Source: Candidatus Microgenomates bacterium (lineage in GTDB: Bacteria > Patescibacteriota > Microgenomatia > UBA1406 > GWC2-37-13). Taken from it: 7,431 bases of DNA. The stretch lies in the NCBI GenBank assembly GCA_016178125.1, contig JACOTV010000067.1:1-7431 (forward strand), in the 5' to 3' direction. The notes below the pieces were generated by a model that saw nothing but the letters and a program-made list of their open reading frames with translations, was not told the origin of the DNA and ran no database searches. This document shows, one piece after another, positions 5,605 to 7,431 of this stretch (position 1 is its first letter; each line of letters opens with the position of its first letter). The position numbers and the translations under genes were made by a program.

Positions 5605-6489
5605 TCACTGGAATTTCTCCAAAACAGCAGAGTCACTGAGTTTATATAGCGCTCGCTGTGTCTGCCGCTTATGCATTATAGCAGGCAATCGCAGGAGAGC
5701 CGATAAGAACCCCACGGTAGTAACGGGGTTGACGATTGTTACAGCAAGAAACAGCGCGAGCCGTGAGAAGTGACCGGCCAAAAAGGTAGAATCGATGTTT
5801 TTCCAGATAAATATAAACTGGTTCCGCTGGGCAATCCGCTCGATACGCTTTTTCTTAAAGTACTTCCCAATCGTTGATTCGTGGTGGTGCTCAACAAGTA
5901 CCGCCGGATCGAAATAGACGGTGTATCCTGCTTTCCACGCGCGGTAGGAAAGATCGATGTCTTCCCAATAGAACGGCGTATATATTTCATCGAATCCGCC
6001 AAGCATGTTAAATGTTTTCTTGTTAATTAAACAACTTCCGCCCTCGGCCCACCCCGTTGGACCCGCATGCATGTCGGCGGCTTTTTTGTGAAGAAAGAAT
6101 CCGTTATTCCAATAAATGGTATTTTTGCCGACTATTGATCCGTCTGCTTCCCTCTGGGCAAAACTAATCGCAAAATAATGCTCGTTGTGTTCCATGCGCT
6201 CGAGCGCCTTTTTCCACGAGTCGTCGTGAAGCAAGACATCGCTATTGAGCAACAACACAAATTGACCTTTTGCATGGCTAAACCCAACATTCACTGCGCC
6301 GGCAAATCCCAGGTTCTGCTGATTTTCAATAAGGGTGAGGGGTAGATGCTTAAGTTCGGACTGAATTGAGGCAGCAGGATCATCGTTTACGATAATGATC
6401 TCAGCCCCTTTTAGGTATTTGAGGTTATGCTTCAAGTTGTTAAGAAGCATTGTGGTGTTTTTATATGCGGGAACGACGACTGATATCAT
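5605..6489 (-). CDS. GT2-family glycosyltransferase
   Basis: The 294-residue product is a GT-A fold inverting glycosyltransferase of family 2. It opens with MISVVVPAYKN, and IIIVNDD (31-37) gives the nucleotide-binding acidic residues. ENQQNLGFAGAVNVGF (55-70) and LLLNSDVLL (79-87) supply the DxD-like metal/UDP site (N82-S83-D84). EGGSCLINKKTFNMLGGFDE (149-168) and FYWEDIDLSYRAWKAGY (173-189) form the acceptor side, with E176/D177 as the probable catalytic-base pair. This is the rhamnosyltransferase-like pattern seen in O-antigen and surface polysaccharide clusters. Residues about 235-272 are hydrophobic and may anchor the C-terminus to the membrane. The start codon follows the stop of the preceding gene by a single base and has no Shine-Dalgarno site, which points to translational coupling. 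It ends in TGA, the only TGA stop among the genes here. Confidence 0.92.
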   Translation of the reverse strand: MISVVVPAYKNTTMLLNNLKHNLKYLKGAEIIIVNDDPAASIQSELKHLPLTLIENQQNLGFAGAVNVGFSHAKGQFVLLLNSDVLLHDDSWKKALERMEHNEHYFAISFAQREADGSIVGKNTIYWNNGFFLHKKAADMHAGPTGWAEGGSCLINKKTFNMLGGFDEIYTPFYWEDIDLSYRAWKAGYTVYFDPAVLVEHHHESTIGKYFKKKRIERIAQRNQFIFIWKNIDSTFLAGHFSRLALFLAVTIVNPVTTVGFLSALLRLPAIMHKRQTQRALYKLSDSAVLEKFQ

Positions 6490-6490
6490 A

Positions 6491-7060
6491 TTATTTTTGA
6501 GGTGGACGAGGAGTAATTATTAACATGACCATGAGCGAATTTACGAGAAGGATATATAAGGGAAATGCATAGTCCTCGAGCACCCAACTGCGAATTGCCA
6601 GCAAGGAAAATATCGCAGCGAATACATCTAAAAGGAAGAATGACCACACTTCGGTCTTTGGTAACCGATAGGTCTTTATTATCGTTGGAATAACGCCGGT
6701 AAAATCAGCAGCTATCGAGAAATAAAGTGCAAGACGGGGATTGTTAGTCGTACGCCACAGAATTATTCCTGTAATCGCGATAAGTAAGCAGAGAATATCA
6801 ATTCGACTCCATCCTCCCATGCCAAACTTAATACTGAGCGCAAATATAAGCACCGACTGGATCATAGAAACACCCGCAAGCCATACTGCAACTCGATTGC
6901 CAGCGGCCAATAAAGCCAAGGTTGAGATAGTCGTAATTACAAGAAGGACGAGACGGGTCGTGCGATGCGGCTTGGCGTTACCTTTTAAGATAGCCGATGC
7001 ATAAACGAGAGGAGATATGAGTGCAATAATCGAACTTATTATTACGAAAATAGAGGGCAT
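6491..7060 (-). CDS. Seven-helix PQ-loop/SWEET-like membrane protein
   Basis: The 189-residue product is almost entirely membrane-embedded, with seven likely helices (about 3-24, 33-53, 56-78, 85-103, 107-128, 136-155, 162-183). The two halves look related. The loop after helix 1 reads ILKGNAKPHRTTRLVLL (24-40), and the loop after helix 5 reads IIKTYRLPKTEVWSFFL (126-142). Each places a Pro after a basic, aromatic or small stretch. A three-plus-one-plus-three helix plan with a Pro motif between the first two helices of each bundle is that of PQ-loop/SWEET transporters, which carry sugars, amino acids or other small solutes. The motif is PH or PK, not the textbook PQ. It starts 3 nt after the GT4 stop, lies 1 nt before GT2, and has no Shine-Dalgarno site. 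The context suggests a role in surface glycan assembly, but the substrate is unknown and a non-transport role is possible. Confidence 0.6.
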   Translation of the reverse strand: MPSIFVIISSIIALISPLVYASAILKGNAKPHRTTRLVLLVITTISTLALLAAGNRVAVWLAGVSMIQSVLIFALSIKFGMGGWSRIDILCLLIAITGIILWRTTNNPRLALYFSIAADFTGVIPTIIKTYRLPKTEVWSFFLLDVFAAIFSLLAIRSWVLEDYAFPLYILLVNSLMVMLIITPRPPQK

Positions 7061-7063
7061 ACG

Positions 7064-7431
7064 TTATGTGTTTATTATTTTCAACAAGCTGTTTTTAAAT
7101 ACCTGATACGAAAAGTGGGCACGGGCATAGCTGCTGCCGTACTGGGCGATTTCTTTAATTTGCTCGGGCTTGATACTTTTCATGATAGAAATCAACTCGT
7201 CTTCTGAGGTAAACAGAAATCCGTTTTTTCCTTGTTCAATGAGTTCGCGCGGGCCGCCTGCGGCAAAGCAACATACGACGGCCCGCGCCGCCATCGCCTC
7301 AAGTGGGGTAATACCCAAATGTTCAACGCGCTCAGGATGTTCGCGTTCATTTACCCCAAGTCCAGTAAAATGCCAGTAAAACATCGAGGTTTCATAGAGT
7401 GAAACTAGTTCGTCGTATGAAACATTCGGAC
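7064..7431 (-). CDS. GT4-family glycosyltransferase, C-terminal part (runs off right edge)
   Basis: The reading frame is open from the right edge, and 121 residues are visible. The sequence YWHFTGLGVNEREHPERVEH, followed by LGITPLEAMAARAVVCCF and AAGGPRELIEQGKNGFLF, is the classical C-terminal Rossmann half of GT-B retaining family 4 enzymes. The ExxxxxxxE element (EHLGITPLE) and the following GG-x-x-E contact the nucleotide-sugar. After it come a helix-rich tail (SEDELISIMKSI) and an end segment, YARAHFSYQVFKNSLLKI, as is usual in this family. The Met at 7384 is internal, since family-type sequence continues upstream of it in frame (PNVSYDELVSLYETS). The N-terminal acceptor-binding half lies outside the window. 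It is the most upstream visible gene of the minus-strand glycan operon. Confidence 0.9.
   Translation of the reverse strand, partial: PNVSYDELVSLYETSMFYWHFTGLGVNEREHPERVEHLGITPLEAMAARAVVCCFAAGGPRELIEQGKNGFLFTSEDELISIMKSIKPEQIKEIAQYGSSYARAHFSYQVFKNSLLKIINT

Noticed and set aside
5605..5607. Possible TGA recoding (Gly) as in SR1/Gracilibacteria
   Set aside because: The GT2 protein ends naturally here, 10 nt before a good next start, and no in-frame TGA interrupts any other gene, so TGA is an ordinary stop.
5594..5636. Longer start of the GT39 gene at ATG 5636
   Set aside because: It would overlap GT2 by 32 bases and add a polar stretch before the first helix; MNIRTIILL at 5594 fits the family start better.

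Overview
The window looks like a chromosomal segment from a member of the Candidate Phyla Radiation (Patescibacteria, Parcubacteria or Microgenomates-like). This placement rests on resemblance of the proteins to families I associate with these bacteria: a divergent short PilM-like protein, DnaG and RpoD, a GT39-type membrane glycosyltransferase with NADEA and GDYQMPLYSY motifs, and a PQ-loop-like protein. It also rests on very tight gene packing and few Shine-Dalgarno sites. It is an inference, not a search result. TGA ends the GT2 gene, so the TGA=Gly code of SR1/Gracilibacteria does not apply.

Layout. Positions 1-330 (minus) hold the N-terminal 110 residues of a PilM-like actin-fold protein that runs off the left edge. 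A 59-nt divergent intergenic region (331-389) separates it from a plus-strand pair, dnaG (390-2159) and rpoD (2161-3261). This is the core of the classical macromolecular synthesis operon, without rpsU next to it. After a 59-nt gap that carries a good promoter-like sequence comes a small CPBP-family membrane protein (3321-3974), also on the plus strand. From 3996 to the right edge everything is on the minus strand: four tightly packed genes that read, in transcription order, GT4 glycosyltransferase (C-terminal part only), a seven-helix PQ-loop/SWEET-like membrane protein, a GT2 glycosyltransferase, and a GT39/ArnT-like polytopic glycosyltransferase. The gaps are 3, 1 and 10 nt, which suggests one transcript. 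The CPBP gene and this operon converge with 21 nt between stop codons and no clear terminator.

How the genes fit together. The left half is replication and transcription housekeeping: DnaG lays down primers for DNA synthesis, and RpoD is the primary sigma factor. The right half is a cell-surface glycan or glycoprotein cluster: cytoplasmic GT4 and GT2 enzymes use nucleotide-sugars, the GT39 enzyme probably uses a polyprenyl-phosphate sugar on the outer face of the membrane, and the PQ-loop protein could move a substrate or intermediate.

The most interesting signals are these. (1) A -10-like TANNNT hexamer lies only 7-10 nt upstream of the ATG at all four plus-side or divergent gene starts, suggesting leaderless or nearly leaderless mRNAs. 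(2) The dnaG coding sequence contains a perfect 11-bp all-GC inverted repeat. (3) The CPBP protein keeps its Glu-Glu motif but has lost the second-motif histidine and the third-motif Asn/Asp. (4) The PQ-loop-like protein, with a visible internal duplication, is embedded in the glycosyltransferase operon. I saw no mobile element, CRISPR array, tRNA or rRNA, and no system that I can claim to be entirely new.
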